In this document: in pieces, positions 8,917-18,094 of the stretch
Numbering within the stretch: the first letter of the stretch is position 1
How the letters are laid out: each line of letters opens with the position of its first letter
Assembly (NCBI RefSeq): GCF_003576315.1
Contig: NZ_QWFZ01000003.1
Coordinates: 248,001-312,000, forward strand
Reading direction: 5' to 3'
Source: Henriciella mobilis
GTDB taxonomy: Bacteria; Pseudomonadota; Alphaproteobacteria; Caulobacterales; Hyphomonadaceae
DNA length: 64,000 bases
Translations under genes and position numbers: made by a program
Notes under the pieces: generated by a model
Seen by the model: the letters and a program-made list of their open reading frames with translations, nothing else
Told to the model about the DNA's origin: nothing
Databases searched by the model: none

Positions 8917-9981
8917 GTGGTGAGTGTCGTGGCGTTCCGTAAACTGATCATTCAGATTCCGTGCTTCAACGAGGAGCAGACCCTCGCGATTGCGCTCAGC
9001 CACCTGCCGCGAGAGGTGCCCGGTTACGACACCGTCGAATGGCTGATCGTCGATGACGGTTCGACCGACGATACGGTCCGCGTTGCGCGTGAACACGGTG
9101 TCGATCACATCGTTTCCCTGCGTCACAATCAGGGGCTCGCCCGCGGCTTCATGGCGGGCATTGAAGCCTCGTTGAAGCTGGGCGCCGACACGATCGTCAA
9201 TACAGATGCCGACAACCAGTACGACGCGTCCTGCATTCCCGACCTCGTCGCTCCTATTGTCGAGGGTAAGGCAGAGATCGTCGTCGGTGCGCGCCCGATC
9301 AACGACACACCGCACTTCTCCGGCATCAAGAAGTTCCTGCAGCGGCTGGGCAGCTTCGCAGTCCGCGTGGCCAGCAATACGTCCATCCCGGATGCCCCCT
9401 CAGGCTTCCGCGCGATCCACCGCGAAGCCGCCATGCGGATGTTCGTTTTTTCCGAGTACACCTATACGCTCGAGACCATCATCCAGGCCGGCCGCAAGAA
9501 TATGCGAATTACGTCCGTGCCGGTCCGCACCAACGAGGATCTGCGCCCGTCGCGGCTGGTCAAGAGCATTGCAAGTTATGTCCAGCGTTCGCTGGTCACC
9601 ATCCTGCGCGTCTTCATCACCTACAAGCCGCTCCGGGCCTGCTTCACGGTCGGATCGGTCTTTGCGCTTGGCGCCGCCGCACTCGGCCTGCGCTTCCTGT
9701 GGGCCTTCATGACAGGAGACGGGGCTGGCAAGGTCCAGTCGCTGATCCTGCTCAGCGTGCTGGCCATGGCGTCGTTCGTATCCTTCGCCGTCGGCGTCAT
9801 CGCCGAGCTTCAGGCCGCCAATCGCAACCTGCTGGAAGACATTCGTTTGCGGCTGCTGCGAGCCGAACTGGCAAGTGAGGAGACGCGTTCGCAGCGCGCC
9901 CGCTTTGACCAGGTCCGCCAGGAGCTTGCTGAAACCGATCCCGCCCAGCGTCCCGCGGGCCTCCAGTCGCGAGCAGGATAA
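8917..9981 (+). CDS. Glycosyltransferase family 2 with C-terminal membrane segments (Dpm1-like)
   Basis: GT-A fold transferase, about 354 residues. It begins with the nucleotide-sugar site IIQIPCFNEEQTLAIAL, then DDGSTDDTV and the metal-binding stretch NTDADNQYD. Two membrane helices follow around residues 220-290, then a charged coiled-coil-like tail (ANRNLLEDIRLRLLRAEL). Such enzymes commonly transfer sugars to polyprenyl phosphate. The frame is open from 8746, but that part contains the metK terminator; I choose the GTG cluster at 8917-8929, just before the conserved N-terminus. First gene of a four-gene module ending at 13245. Confidence 0.82.
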   Translation: MVSVVAFRKLIIQIPCFNEEQTLAIALSHLPREVPGYDTVEWLIVDDGSTDDTVRVAREHGVDHIVSLRHNQGLARGFMAGIEASLKLGADTIVNTDADNQYDASCIPDLVAPIVEGKAEIVVGARPINDTPHFSGIKKFLQRLGSFAVRVASNTSIPDAPSGFRAIHREAAMRMFVFSEYTYTLETIIQAGRKNMRITSVPVRTNEDLRPSRLVKSIASYVQRSLVTILRVFITYKPLRACFTVGSVFALGAAALGLRFLWAFMTGDGAGKVQSLILLSVLAMASFVSFAVGVIAELQAANRNLLEDIRLRLLRAELASEETRSQRARFDQVRQELAETDPAQRPAGLQSRAG

Positions 9982-9986
9982 ACGCC

Positions 9987-10631
9987 ATGCCGCAGAGCCA
10001 GACATTCTCCAACACCCCCATCGCCGCCTACGACAATGTCGCTGGGAACCACTACGACAAGTACAATACGGGCAATCCAATTGCCCGTTGGCTTATGAAT
10101 GGATTTCTCAGCGCATTTGACACGCTCGCCGCCCAGTCGGGCGCGGCTGAAGCGTTCGAGGCCGGCTGCGGAGAAGGCCACTTGTCACTCCGTCTTGAGC
10201 GCGCAGGCCTGAACGTGCGCGGCGTCGACCTAGAAGAAAGCGCCATCGCCGAAGCCCGGGCCAATGCCAGCGACGAGGGCGCCGCCGCCCAATTCGATGT
10301 CGCCGATCTTTATACGCTCGACCCGGCCACCCATGGCGCGCCCCTTGTCGTCAGCTGTGAGGTGCTCGAACACGTGCCGGACCCAGATCGGGCGCTCGAT
10401 GTTCTGACGAAGCTTGCGCAACCCTGGCTGCTCGTTTCAGTGCCACGCGAACCGGTCTGGCGCGCGATGAACATGGCGCGCGGCAAGTATCTCGGCCAGC
10501 TCGGCAACACGCCCGGCCATATTCAGCATTGGTCGGCGTCCGGGTTTGAAGCCCTGGTCTCCCGGCACGCCCGCATTGTCGCAACCCGCCGACCCCTGCC
10601 TTGGACGATGCTGCTTTGCCGGTGCGACTGA
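9987..10631 (+). CDS. Class I SAM-dependent methyltransferase
   Basis: A 214-residue methyltransferase with motif I EAGCGEGHLSLRL (about residues 58-70), the acidic end of strand 2 (VRGVDLEESAIAEA) and a post-motif VVSCEVLEHVPDP. The pattern is that of Methyltransf_11/UbiG-like enzymes. It starts 5 bases after the glycosyltransferase stop, so it probably modifies the same glycoconjugate. The acceptor is unknown. Confidence 0.8.
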   Translation: MPQSQTFSNTPIAAYDNVAGNHYDKYNTGNPIARWLMNGFLSAFDTLAAQSGAAEAFEAGCGEGHLSLRLERAGLNVRGVDLEESAIAEARANASDEGAAAQFDVADLYTLDPATHGAPLVVSCEVLEHVPDPDRALDVLTKLAQPWLLVSVPREPVWRAMNMARGKYLGQLGNTPGHIQHWSASGFEALVSRHARIVATRRPLPWTMLLCRCD

Positions 10632-10645
10632 AGGCGCGCGACCAG

Positions 10646-11596
10646 ATGATCCGACAGGCCATATCCAGGCTGTTTCGCTGGGCCGGCATCGCCGCCGCGA
10701 GCGCGCTGACGGCGTGGTTTGTCTGGCGGCTGGTCTTGGCAGACTGGTCCTCCCTGCCAGCCGAACTACCGCCCATTCTGCTGGTTGCGGCTCCCGCACT
10801 GGCGCTGGTTTACGCGTGCCTCGGCCTGTTGCTCGCCTTTGCGTGGTCATGGCTGGCGGGTGCGTTCACGGGCGAGGACCATGGGCAGGTCCGCCTGCAC
10901 GCGACCACGCAGGTCATGAAATACCTTCCGGGAAACGTATTCCACCTCGCCGGCCGCCACGGTTTCGCGAAGCGCCAGGGGGCCTCGCACCGGGCGCTGG
11001 TCCTTGCCGCTCTAGCCGAGGCTGGGCTCCTCGTTTTTTCAGCCGGAATCGTCGCCATGCTGGCGCTGCCTTACCTGTCCGGGCTGATCGCCCTGCCGCC
11101 GGCAATCTGGATGACGGCCGGCGCATGCATGCTGACTGGCCTTGCACTTGTCCTTGCGTGGCAGCGTGACCGTGTCGGCGGAATACTGCGGAAGCTGAAA
11201 TCGGCCCGACAGCCGCTTATGGGTGCCGGGCTCGCTTACCTTGTCTTTTTCGCCGCGAGCGGACTCATTGGGTACGTCTTGTTTGCGCTTATCGCGGGCG
11301 ACAATGCCAGCGGATACCTTGCGGCCACCATGGGTGCCATGGCGCTGGCCTGGCTGGCCGGCTTCCTTACGCCGGGCGCGCCAGCGGGGCTTGGGGTTCG
11401 CGAAAGCGTTCTCCTGATCATTCTCGCTCCGGGCGCCGGTGAGGCTAGCATACTCGCCCTGGCCGCACTGTTCAGGATTGTCACCGTGCTGGGCGACGGC
11501 TTGCTCGCCCTCGGCGCTGCCGCGTTCGTCAAGCCCGCTGTGGGCAATGGTGATCGCTTGCATGGCCGGGCTTCAGGATTGGGGACGCCATCATGA
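10646..11596 (+). CDS. Multi-pass membrane protein, LPG-synthase transmembrane-domain family (UPF0104-like)
   Basis: About 316 residues with seven or eight hydrophobic segments. Hallmarks of the lysylphosphatidylglycerol synthase membrane domain are present: MKYLPGNVFHLAGRHGFAKR in the first third and TPGAPAGLGVRESVLL near the end. In glycosyltransferase clusters, members of this family are often proposed to move lipid-linked intermediates. GTG 10622 is an alternative start; ATG 10646 has GAAGG 11 bases upstream. The stop overlaps the next ATG. Confidence 0.7.
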   Translation: MIRQAISRLFRWAGIAAASALTAWFVWRLVLADWSSLPAELPPILLVAAPALALVYACLGLLLAFAWSWLAGAFTGEDHGQVRLHATTQVMKYLPGNVFHLAGRHGFAKRQGASHRALVLAALAEAGLLVFSAGIVAMLALPYLSGLIALPPAIWMTAGACMLTGLALVLAWQRDRVGGILRKLKSARQPLMGAGLAYLVFFAASGLIGYVLFALIAGDNASGYLAATMGAMALAWLAGFLTPGAPAGLGVRESVLLIILAPGAGEASILALAALFRIVTVLGDGLLALGAAAFVKPAVGNGDRLHGRASGLGTPS

Positions 11597-13245
11597 CGCT
11601 CACGCACACGATGAGCCGTGAAATCGGCCAGTCGCAGTCGCGCGCGGTGCCGATAGAGGCCTGGCTGGTCTGGGTCCTCGCCTTTGCGGCCTTTTCAGCC
11701 TTCCTGCCGCGCGATGTCAGCTATGATGTGGCCCACTACCAGATCCATAATGGCTGGGCGCTGCTCAACGACCGTATCCATCATGACTTCGCGCCGGCGG
11801 ACATGCACAGCTTCATCAACCCGCCCTACAACGCTTTTGTCTGGTGGCTGATCGAGCGCCTGCCCGGCCCGCTCGTTAGCGCCGTCCTCGCGCTCCCGCA
11901 GGCGCTTATCCTGCCCGGGCTGTTCTATCTGACCCGCGCCATATCGACAGCGCTGACCGGGTCGGCCACGCGCAATGTCTGTCTTTTCATCGCCGCTATC
12001 GGCTTCCTGGCAGATGGCCATTTCTCGCTCTTTGCATCCATCCGGAATGATGCCTGGGGGGCGGCTGCCTTTATCGGCGCGCTCGCGCTCTCCGTTCGTG
12101 AAGACGGCTCGCTGGCCGGCTGGAAACGCCTGGCCGTGGCCAGCCTGATCATGGGCGCCGTGCTCGGCATGAAGGGGACGAACCTGCCCTATACGCTTGC
12201 CTTTGCGAGCTTCGTCCTGATCCTCGCCGGGGGACATGGCGCGCGCCTGAACGCGGCGTTGATCTGCGCAGCTGGCGGTTTCATATCGGCTGCCCTATTG
12301 ACCGTTCCCTATGCGTGGATCCTCTGGACCGAGTTCGCGAACCCGGTCTTTCCGATGGCCAACGGACTGTTTGACAGTCCGCTGGGACCGGACGCCTATG
12401 ACGCCTATGCCCGCCGCAAGCCGGATGGCCTGCTCGGCCTGCTGGTCTTTCCATTCGTCTTTACATTCAATTCCGAGATCATTGGCTCGACCGATCTCGA
12501 CGATGTGCGCCTCCTCCTGGGATATGTCAGCGCCATCGCCCTGCTTGGCCTCCTTGCCCGCAACCGCTTGAACAAGTCCGCCAGACCCGGTGCACGGCTG
12601 GTCCTCGCGCTGGCCGCAGCCTTCCTCATTGGCCTCTTCGCCTGGATGCAGGCCTTCTCGGTGTTGCGCTACTACATTGCCGGCTGGATGCTTGGGCCCG
12701 TCCTCGTCTTCGCACTCGTCCTGTTTCTGACGCGCGAAGCGGTGGTCTCTCATCGCCTGCGCATGCTGGGCCTGGCCGCCGCCGTCCCGCTACTTGCCTT
12801 CACGGGGCCGATGGACCTTCGCCGCGCCGCCTGGAGCGACTTCGGCGAGCCTTATGTGTCGGCAGACATTCCAGGTCCGGAGCGGTTCGAAGACGCCTTC
12901 ATCCTGTTCACGGGTGACGATCCGAGCGCCTTCCTCGCCACCCAGTTCCCGGCCTCGGCCACTTTCGGCCATGCTGTCATGCAGGATTATTTCAGGCCGG
13001 CATTGGAAAACTACCGTCCGCTCCTGCGCGACGCGCTGTGGGCCTCGGACCGGCCGGTCTATGCCGTGATGTTCGAACGCAAGGGCGAAACCGGCCGCGA
13101 GCGGATGCTGAGCCGGCTCGCCATGCGCGAAAACCTGATCGGCCGGAGCGAAACCTGCGAGCGAATCCCGACGAATTTCGAGGCAAATGACGGCCTGTGG
13201 CTGGTCTGCCCCCTTGAGCGCGGAGACGAAGCCGCTAAGCCCTGA
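11593..13245 (+). CDS. Predicted polytopic membrane protein, GT-C-like
   Basis: A 550-residue protein with about ten hydrophobic segments. After the first helix comes an acidic/aromatic loop (SYDVAHYQIHNGWALLNDRI, then PPYNAFVWWLIERL) like the first periplasmic loop of GT-C transferases that use polyprenyl-phosphate sugars. A soluble C-terminal part (from about residue 415) has no motif I know. It overlaps the preceding gene by four bases. The GT-C assignment is inference from topology, loop residues and context; the donor and acceptor are unknown. Confidence 0.55.
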   Translation: MTLTHTMSREIGQSQSRAVPIEAWLVWVLAFAAFSAFLPRDVSYDVAHYQIHNGWALLNDRIHHDFAPADMHSFINPPYNAFVWWLIERLPGPLVSAVLALPQALILPGLFYLTRAISTALTGSATRNVCLFIAAIGFLADGHFSLFASIRNDAWGAAAFIGALALSVREDGSLAGWKRLAVASLIMGAVLGMKGTNLPYTLAFASFVLILAGGHGARLNAALICAAGGFISAALLTVPYAWILWTEFANPVFPMANGLFDSPLGPDAYDAYARRKPDGLLGLLVFPFVFTFNSEIIGSTDLDDVRLLLGYVSAIALLGLLARNRLNKSARPGARLVLALAAAFLIGLFAWMQAFSVLRYYIAGWMLGPVLVFALVLFLTREAVVSHRLRMLGLAAAVPLLAFTGPMDLRRAAWSDFGEPYVSADIPGPERFEDAFILFTGDDPSAFLATQFPASATFGHAVMQDYFRPALENYRPLLRDALWASDRPVYAVMFERKGETGRERMLSRLAMRENLIGRSETCERIPTNFEANDGLWLVCPLERGDEAAKP

Positions 13246-13272
13246 AGCCTGAACAGCTGACAGGAGGCGGCG

Positions 13273-13959
13273 CTGCCTGAGAACAAGGCTTCAATTCCGA
13301 TCCGGTCTTTCGGTCGCACAGGCGGACGGCCGCTTTCTGCACGCCAGCAGCGCCTGATTGATGAGCGCCTGCCGGCGCTGGCAATCCCGGAGACAGGTGA
13401 CCCGCTCGCCGCCTTTCCGGCGCGGCCCGATCGTCTCTGGCTGGAAATCGGCTTTGGCGGGGGTGAGCATGTTGCCGCGCAGGCAGAAGCCAACCCGGAT
13501 GTCGGCTACCTGGCGTGTGAAGTCTTTGTTGAAGGGGTTGCGAAGTGCCTGACGGCTGTAGAGGAAAAGGGCCTTTCAAATGTCCGCTTCTGGACCGAGG
13601 ATGCCCGCCAGCTCATCGATCGGCTGCCTGATAGCTGCCTCGACCGTGTCTTTATCCTTTTCCCGGACCCATGGCCGAAGAAAAAGCATCATAAGCGGCG
13701 CATCATCCAGCCAGACTTCCTCGACAGCCTCGCCCGCATCATGAAGCCAGGCGCACACCTCCGGTTTGCAACCGATGTTCGCTCCTATGCCGACGAGGCG
13801 CTGCAGAAGATCTTGGCTCACGGCCAGTTCGACTGGCTCGCCGAGAAAGCCGACGACTGGCGCCGCCCGCCGACAGACCATGTCCGCACGCGCTACGAGT
13901 CCAAGAATCTGGGCGACATCGCACCTGTGTTCTACGAGTTCTCGCTAAAATCTTCATAA
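13273..13959 (+). CDS. trmB: tRNA (guanine-N7-)-methyltransferase TrmB, apparent CTG start
   Basis: Methylates G46 in tRNA variable loops. The frame gives a complete 228-residue TrmB: FGRTGGRPLSARQQRLID at the N-terminus, SAM motif LEIGFGGGEHV, catalytic-region FPDPWPKKKHHKRRI, TDVRSYADEAL and C-terminal TRYESKNLGD. The reading frame contains no ATG, GTG or TTG from the upstream stop (13258-13260) until ATG 13741, which is inside the conserved domain. CTG 13273 is preceded by a perfect AGGAGG (13262-13267) at 5-base spacing and is the best start. ATT 13294 lacks such a site. Confidence 0.85.
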   Translation: MPENKASIPIRSFGRTGGRPLSARQQRLIDERLPALAIPETGDPLAAFPARPDRLWLEIGFGGGEHVAAQAEANPDVGYLACEVFVEGVAKCLTAVEEKGLSNVRFWTEDARQLIDRLPDSCLDRVFILFPDPWPKKKHHKRRIIQPDFLDSLARIMKPGAHLRFATDVRSYADEALQKILAHGQFDWLAEKADDWRRPPTDHVRTRYESKNLGDIAPVFYEFSLKSS

Positions 13960-14027
13960 ATCTTCGGTTGATCTGACGGGTGGTCCGGCTAAAGCACGCG
14001 TAGCCACACTCGTGACGGAGACAAGTT

Positions 14028-15206
14028 TTGAAGCGTTTTTTCGCCATCGTTGCCTGCCTGTTGGCCGCATCGTTGGCATCGGCCCAATCACTCTATGTCG
14101 ACAATGCAATCACGCGTCACCAGCGTGCCATGTCGGGAGGAACGGTGGCCGAGCGCGTTGCTGCCGCCAATGAACTCGGCCAGGCCATCATACAGAATGA
14201 CTGGCGTCCGGATGCCGTCCTCAGGGCTTATGAAGCTAGACAGACGCTTTGCGTTTATGCTGCGTGCCAAGGCGCGGGTCCGATAGCGAAGTTTGCGGCC
14301 GACCGTCCGGTGCCTCAAGACCTTCTCTCCACATCAGATGTCGGTTTGCTCAAAACATATTCCGATTGGATGAACTCGGGCACCCCACAGACCCGCGCGG
14401 CTTTGGACGAGGCTCTGACCGCGTCTGCAAGCGTACGCGCTACACCGCTTAGCGTTATCGCTTTCCAGACGCGCTACACAGAAGACTCCAATGCCGGCGA
14501 TTGGGCCGCCGCCGCCGTTTCTGCCGCTGAGGCCGCACAGCATTTTGCGCCCAACAGATCGGTTATCGGTGAACGTTGGAGCGATGCCGTTCTGGCCGCT
14601 ACGACAGCGCACTTCAACCACGCCCCCAACCCAGATGCCATTCTGAGGTTGGCCACCCACACAGTCGAGCTTGTCGAGCTCGAACGGACGTTGGGAACAC
14701 GCCCCGAATGGTTAGAGAAACACGCCTATACGACCCGGGCCTGGCAAGAGGCGATGTCGGCTTACTACCGGTCTGCATCCGCGTACAATGGGAACGGCAA
14801 CCGCTATGCAGTGTCCGGACCATCGGTCGACCAGATCGCCGAAGAGGCAGATGCCATTCTCGCCAATGCGGGCAAGTCCGATCTCGTTCCGGATTTCTGG
14901 GCCAGCGAAGATAGCAATGGCCTGCCCTTCTGCGATGGCAAACTGAGCGAAAATCCGGACATACGTTTCCCGCGAAACGCTGGCCGTGCCGGCACGTTCG
15001 GGTCGGTCATCATGCGGATTTCGATCGATGATCTCGACGTCACCGATGTTGAGGTCCTAGCGGCTGTACCCGCAGAAACGTTTGAGAAACCAGCCTTGAA
15101 GGCGGTCCGGAAAAAGAAATGGATTGTCGAGAACGGCACACCCGGCGTTACCTGCAGCACAAGCCAGAAAGACATGATGGCCGTCGTCTGGTTCTTGATC
15201 CGATAG
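14028..15206 (+). CDS. Exported protein with C-terminal TonB-like domain
   Basis: A 392-residue protein with a clear signal peptide (KRFFAIVACLLAASLASAQS) and no later membrane segment. Residues about 300-390 look like a TonB C-terminal domain: RFPRNAGRAGTFGSVIMRIS, then VTDVEVLAAVPAETFEKPAL and a KKKW end. The helical middle resembles nothing I know. The domain is probably periplasmic and not anchored like canonical TonB. TTG start with GGAG seven bases upstream; the TTG gives an intact signal peptide. It stands alone, with the csp promoter after it. Confidence 0.65.
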   Translation: MKRFFAIVACLLAASLASAQSLYVDNAITRHQRAMSGGTVAERVAAANELGQAIIQNDWRPDAVLRAYEARQTLCVYAACQGAGPIAKFAADRPVPQDLLSTSDVGLLKTYSDWMNSGTPQTRAALDEALTASASVRATPLSVIAFQTRYTEDSNAGDWAAAAVSAAEAAQHFAPNRSVIGERWSDAVLAATTAHFNHAPNPDAILRLATHTVELVELERTLGTRPEWLEKHAYTTRAWQEAMSAYYRSASAYNGNGNRYAVSGPSVDQIAEEADAILANAGKSDLVPDFWASEDSNGLPFCDGKLSENPDIRFPRNAGRAGTFGSVIMRISIDDLDVTDVEVLAAVPAETFEKPALKAVRKKKWIVENGTPGVTCSTSQKDMMAVVWFLIR

Positions 15207-15229
15207 AAGCAACCCGCCTGCAATCTCGA

Positions 15230-15258
15230 TTGCCGCAGCGTCCCGCTTCTGGCATAAT
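15230..15258 (+). promoter_or_regulatory. Predicted sigma-70-type promoter of the cold-shock gene
   Basis: TTGCCG (15230-15235), a 17-base spacer and CATAAT (15253-15258). This would start transcription near 15265 and give a leader of about 135 bases before the csp ATG. Long structured leaders are typical of cold-shock mRNAs; this one holds several GC-rich inverted repeats. Confidence 0.5.
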
Positions 15259-15399
15259 AGAATTTATCGAATACCGGTCGGTCTGAATGCAAGACCCCGT
15301 CGGACCGACGGACTGACTTCCTTCCCCCGTATTTCGAGACCCTTCGTGACCGTCCGCGCGGTGCGGGTCCGGCACGGGGAGAAGACTGGAGTAGCCACT

Positions 15400-15609
15400 A
15401 TGGCAACCGGAAAAGTGAAATGGTTCAACGACCAGAAGGGTTACGGGTTCATCCGTCCCGATGCTGGTGGTTCGGACGTGTTCGTACACATCTCGGCGGT
15501 TGAAAAGTCGGGCATGCGGACTCTGGCGGAAGATGCGCCGATCCAGTACGAGCTGCACACCGACGAACGCCGCGGCAAGACCTCGGCTGTGGACCTGAAA
15601 CTTCTCTAG
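15400..15609 (+). CDS. Cold-shock domain protein (CspA family)
   Basis: A 69-residue single cold-shock domain: KVKWFNDQKGYGFI contains RNP1, and VFVHISAVEKSG contains RNP2. It binds single-stranded RNA/DNA and acts as an RNA chaperone. The frame is open back to GTG 15346, but the ATG at 15400 matches the family N-terminus and has TGGAG upstream. It is preceded by its own promoter and followed by a GC-rich terminator-like hairpin. Confidence 0.93.
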   Translation: MATGKVKWFNDQKGYGFIRPDAGGSDVFVHISAVEKSGMRTLAEDAPIQYELHTDERRGKTSAVDLKLL

Positions 15610-15657
15610 ACATCGACGGCGTCTGATACTATCTAGGCGCCAAGTCGAAAAATATCG

Positions 15658-15694
15658 GCGGCGGGTCCGGCAACGGGTCCGCCGCTTTCTTTTG
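15658..15694 (+). terminator. Terminator/attenuator between csp and rimP
   Basis: Stem GCGGCGG/CCGCCGC around a 14-base loop, followed by CTTTCTTTT. It ends about 20 bases before the rimP TTG, so it either terminates the csp transcript or attenuates entry into the rimP-nusA-infB operon. Confidence 0.7.
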
Positions 15695-15713
15695 TCCCGG
15701 AGATTTCTCGGAA

Positions 15714-16313
15714 TTGATCGCGCTCACGCAGCAGGAAAAGACCATTCTCTCCCTGATCGAGCCCGTTGCAGACGGTCTCGGCATGGAGATCGTGCGCGTA
15801 CGCCTGATGGGCGGCCGGCGTCCGACCCTGCAGGTCATGGCCGAGAAAGCGGGCGGTGCGCCGACCGATGTGGAGGACTGCGCCGACCTTTCGAAAGCGA
15901 TTTCCCCGGTGCTGGAAGCTGCTGATCCGATCAGTGACCCCTACCGGCTCGAAGTGTCGACGCCGGGTATCGACCGCCCGCTGACACGCGAAGGCGATTT
16001 CGGCCGCTGGGCCGGCCACCTTGCCAAAATCGAGCTGGCCATGCCGATCGAGGGCCGACGCCGCTTCCAGGGTGTGATACAGAGAGAAGACGAAAACGGC
16101 GTTGCGATCGAGCTGGATGATGAAAGCGAACTGGTCGCCAGGGTCGATGAGATGTCCAAGGCGAGCCTTGTGCTCACGGACGCGCTGATCGATGCCGCAA
16201 AAGCCAGCGGCGGCCTGCCGCCGCAGCCGGACGACGAAAATTTCTCCGGTCTCGAAATCGATGAGACCGAAGACGATGACAATAATGAAGAAGAAAGTGG
16301 AGCAACGAGATGA
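15714..16313 (+). CDS. rimP: Ribosome maturation factor RimP
   Basis: Needed for 30S subunit maturation. The 199-residue protein has the RimP N-domain (GMEIVRVRLMGGRRPTLQV), the conserved SDPYRLEVSTPGIDRPLT signature at about residues 75-92, and the SH3-like C-domain (FQGVIQREDENGVAIELD). It ends in an acidic tail, longer than in E. coli but usual in this group. The TTG start aligns with the family. It overlaps nusA by four bases. Confidence 0.95.
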   Translation: MIALTQQEKTILSLIEPVADGLGMEIVRVRLMGGRRPTLQVMAEKAGGAPTDVEDCADLSKAISPVLEAADPISDPYRLEVSTPGIDRPLTREGDFGRWAGHLAKIELAMPIEGRRRFQGVIQREDENGVAIELDDESELVARVDEMSKASLVLTDALIDAAKASGGLPPQPDDENFSGLEIDETEDDDNNEEESGATR

Positions 16314-18094
16314 GTGCAGTCGGCGTATCAGCCAACCGGCTGGAAATCCTGCAGATTGCCAAGGCGGTTGCCGAGGAAAAGGCGATTGATCGAAAGATCG
16401 TCATCGAAGCCATGCAGGAAGCCATCGAGAAGGCCGCCAAGTCGCGCTATGGCCAGGAGCATGACATCCGTGCCCTGATCGATGCCGACACTGGCGAGCA
16501 GACGCTGTGGCGCATCCAGACTGTCGTTGCGGACGAAGACATCGAGGATCCGGCCCAGCAGGTCACCCTGACCGATGCCAAGAAGATCGATCCGAACCTC
16601 GAAATCGGCGACGAGATCAAGGAAGAGCTCCCGCCCTTCGATTTCGGCCGCGTGGCCGCGCAGACGGCCAAGCAGGTCATCATGCAGAAGGTGCGCGATG
16701 CCGAGCGCGAGCGCCAGTACAACGAGTACAAGGACCGTGTCGGCGAGATCATCAACGGCATCGTCAAGCGCGTCGAGTACGGCCATGTGATCGTCGATCT
16801 CGGCCGCGCCGAGGGTATTATCCGCCGCAATGACGGCATCCCTCGCGAAAACTTCCAGCCGAATGACCGCGTTCGCGCCTATCTCTACAAGGTTTCCCGC
16901 GAGACCAAGGGGCCGCAGATCTTCCTGTCGCGCGCCCATCCCGACTTCATGGTCAAGCTGTTCGCGCAGGAAGTCCCGGAAGTCTATGATGGCGTAATCG
17001 AGATCCGCGCCTGTGCCCGCGACCCGGGTTCGCGCGCCAAGATCGGCGTGATTTCCAATGACAGCTCGATCGATCCGGTCGGCGCCTGTGTCGGTATGCG
17101 CGGTGCGCGCGTGCAGGCCGTTGTCGGCGAACTCTCGGGTGAGAAGATCGATATCATTCCGTGGAACTATGATGCGGCGACCTTTATCGTGAATGCGCTG
17201 CAGCCGGCCGAGGTTTCCAAGGTCGTGCTCGACGAGGATGAGCAACGGGTCGAGGTTGTCGTGGCCGACGACCAGTTCCCGCTCGCCATTGGCCGCCGCG
17301 GCCAAAACGTCCGTCTCGCCTCGCAGCTGACGGGCTGGCAGATCGACCTCGTCACCGAGACGGCCGATTCCGAGCGTTACCAGAAGGACTTCCAGGCCCG
17401 TACAGAGCTCTTCATGCAGGCGCTCGACGCCGACGAGACGCTCGCCCAGCTGCTCGCTTCTGAAGGCTTCGAGAGCGTCGAGGAAATCGCCTATGTCGCG
17501 CCTGAGGACTTTATCTCGATCGAAGGCTTCGACCTTGAAGTCGCTAACGAGATCCAGGAGCGTGCCCGCGAATACCTCGAGAAACTGGCCGCTGAACAGG
17601 ATGCCCGCCGCAAGGAACTGGGTGTCGAGGACAGCGTGCTTGAGCTCGAAGGCATGAATGTCGGTTTCGCCGTCAAGTTCGGCGAGAATGACGTGCTGAG
17701 CGTCGAGGATGTTGCTGGCCTGGTGCCGGACGATATTACCGGCTGGCGCGAGCCGGGCCCTGATGGCAAGCCAGTCTTCCAGCCGGGCATCCTGAAGAAG
17801 GGTGAGATGCGCAAGGATGAGGCACAGCTTCTGATCATGCGCGCCCGGGTTGCTGCTGGCTGGATCGAGCCGGAAACGCTCGAACAGCTGGAAGCCGAAA
17901 TGGCCGCTGAAGCGGCTGGCGAAGCGCCAGACCTGTCGGAAGAAGAACGAGCCCTGATGGCGCTCGGCGAAATCGGCAAGGCCAGCGAAGAGCAGGAAGA
18001 GCTTGCCGAGGAAGAACTGATCTTCGACCTCGATGCTCTGGCCGCTGAAGACGTTTCTTCAGAGGACGGCGATGATGCCGACTCGAAAGAATGA
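16310..18094 (+). CDS. nusA: Transcription termination/antitermination factor NusA
   Basis: A 594-residue NusA: N-terminal RNA-polymerase-binding domain (1-130), S1 domain (about 135-200), two KH domains (about 205-350; [16 protein letters not shown] and [15 protein letters not shown]), then a helix-hairpin-helix-rich C-terminal region and a very acidic end. It couples pausing, termination and antitermination. It lies in rimP-nusA-ylxR-infB; the 3' end overlaps ylxR. Confidence 0.97.
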   Translation: MSAVGVSANRLEILQIAKAVAEEKAIDRKIVIEAMQEAIEKAAKSRYGQEHDIRALIDADTGEQTLWRIQTVVADEDIEDPAQQVTLTDAKKIDPNLEIGDEIKEELPPFDFGRVAAQTAKQVIMQKVRDAERERQYNEYKDRVGEIINGIVKRVEYGHVIVDLGRAEGIIRRNDGIPRENFQPNDRVRAYLYKVSRETKGPQIFLSRAHPDFMVKLFAQEVPEVYDGVIEIRACARDPGSRAKIGVISNDSSIDPVGACVGMRGARVQAVVGELSGEKIDIIPWNYDAATFIVNALQPAEVSKVVLDEDEQRVEVVVADDQFPLAIGRRGQNVRLASQLTGWQIDLVTETADSERYQKDFQARTELFMQALDADETLAQLLASEGFESVEEIAYVAPEDFISIEGFDLEVANEIQERAREYLEKLAAEQDARRKELGVEDSVLELEGMNVGFAVKFGENDVLSVEDVAGLVPDDITGWREPGPDGKPVFQPGILKKGEMRKDEAQLLIMRARVAAGWIEPETLEQLEAEMAAEAAGEAPDLSEEERALMALGEIGKASEEQEELAEEELIFDLDALAAEDVSSEDGDDADSKE

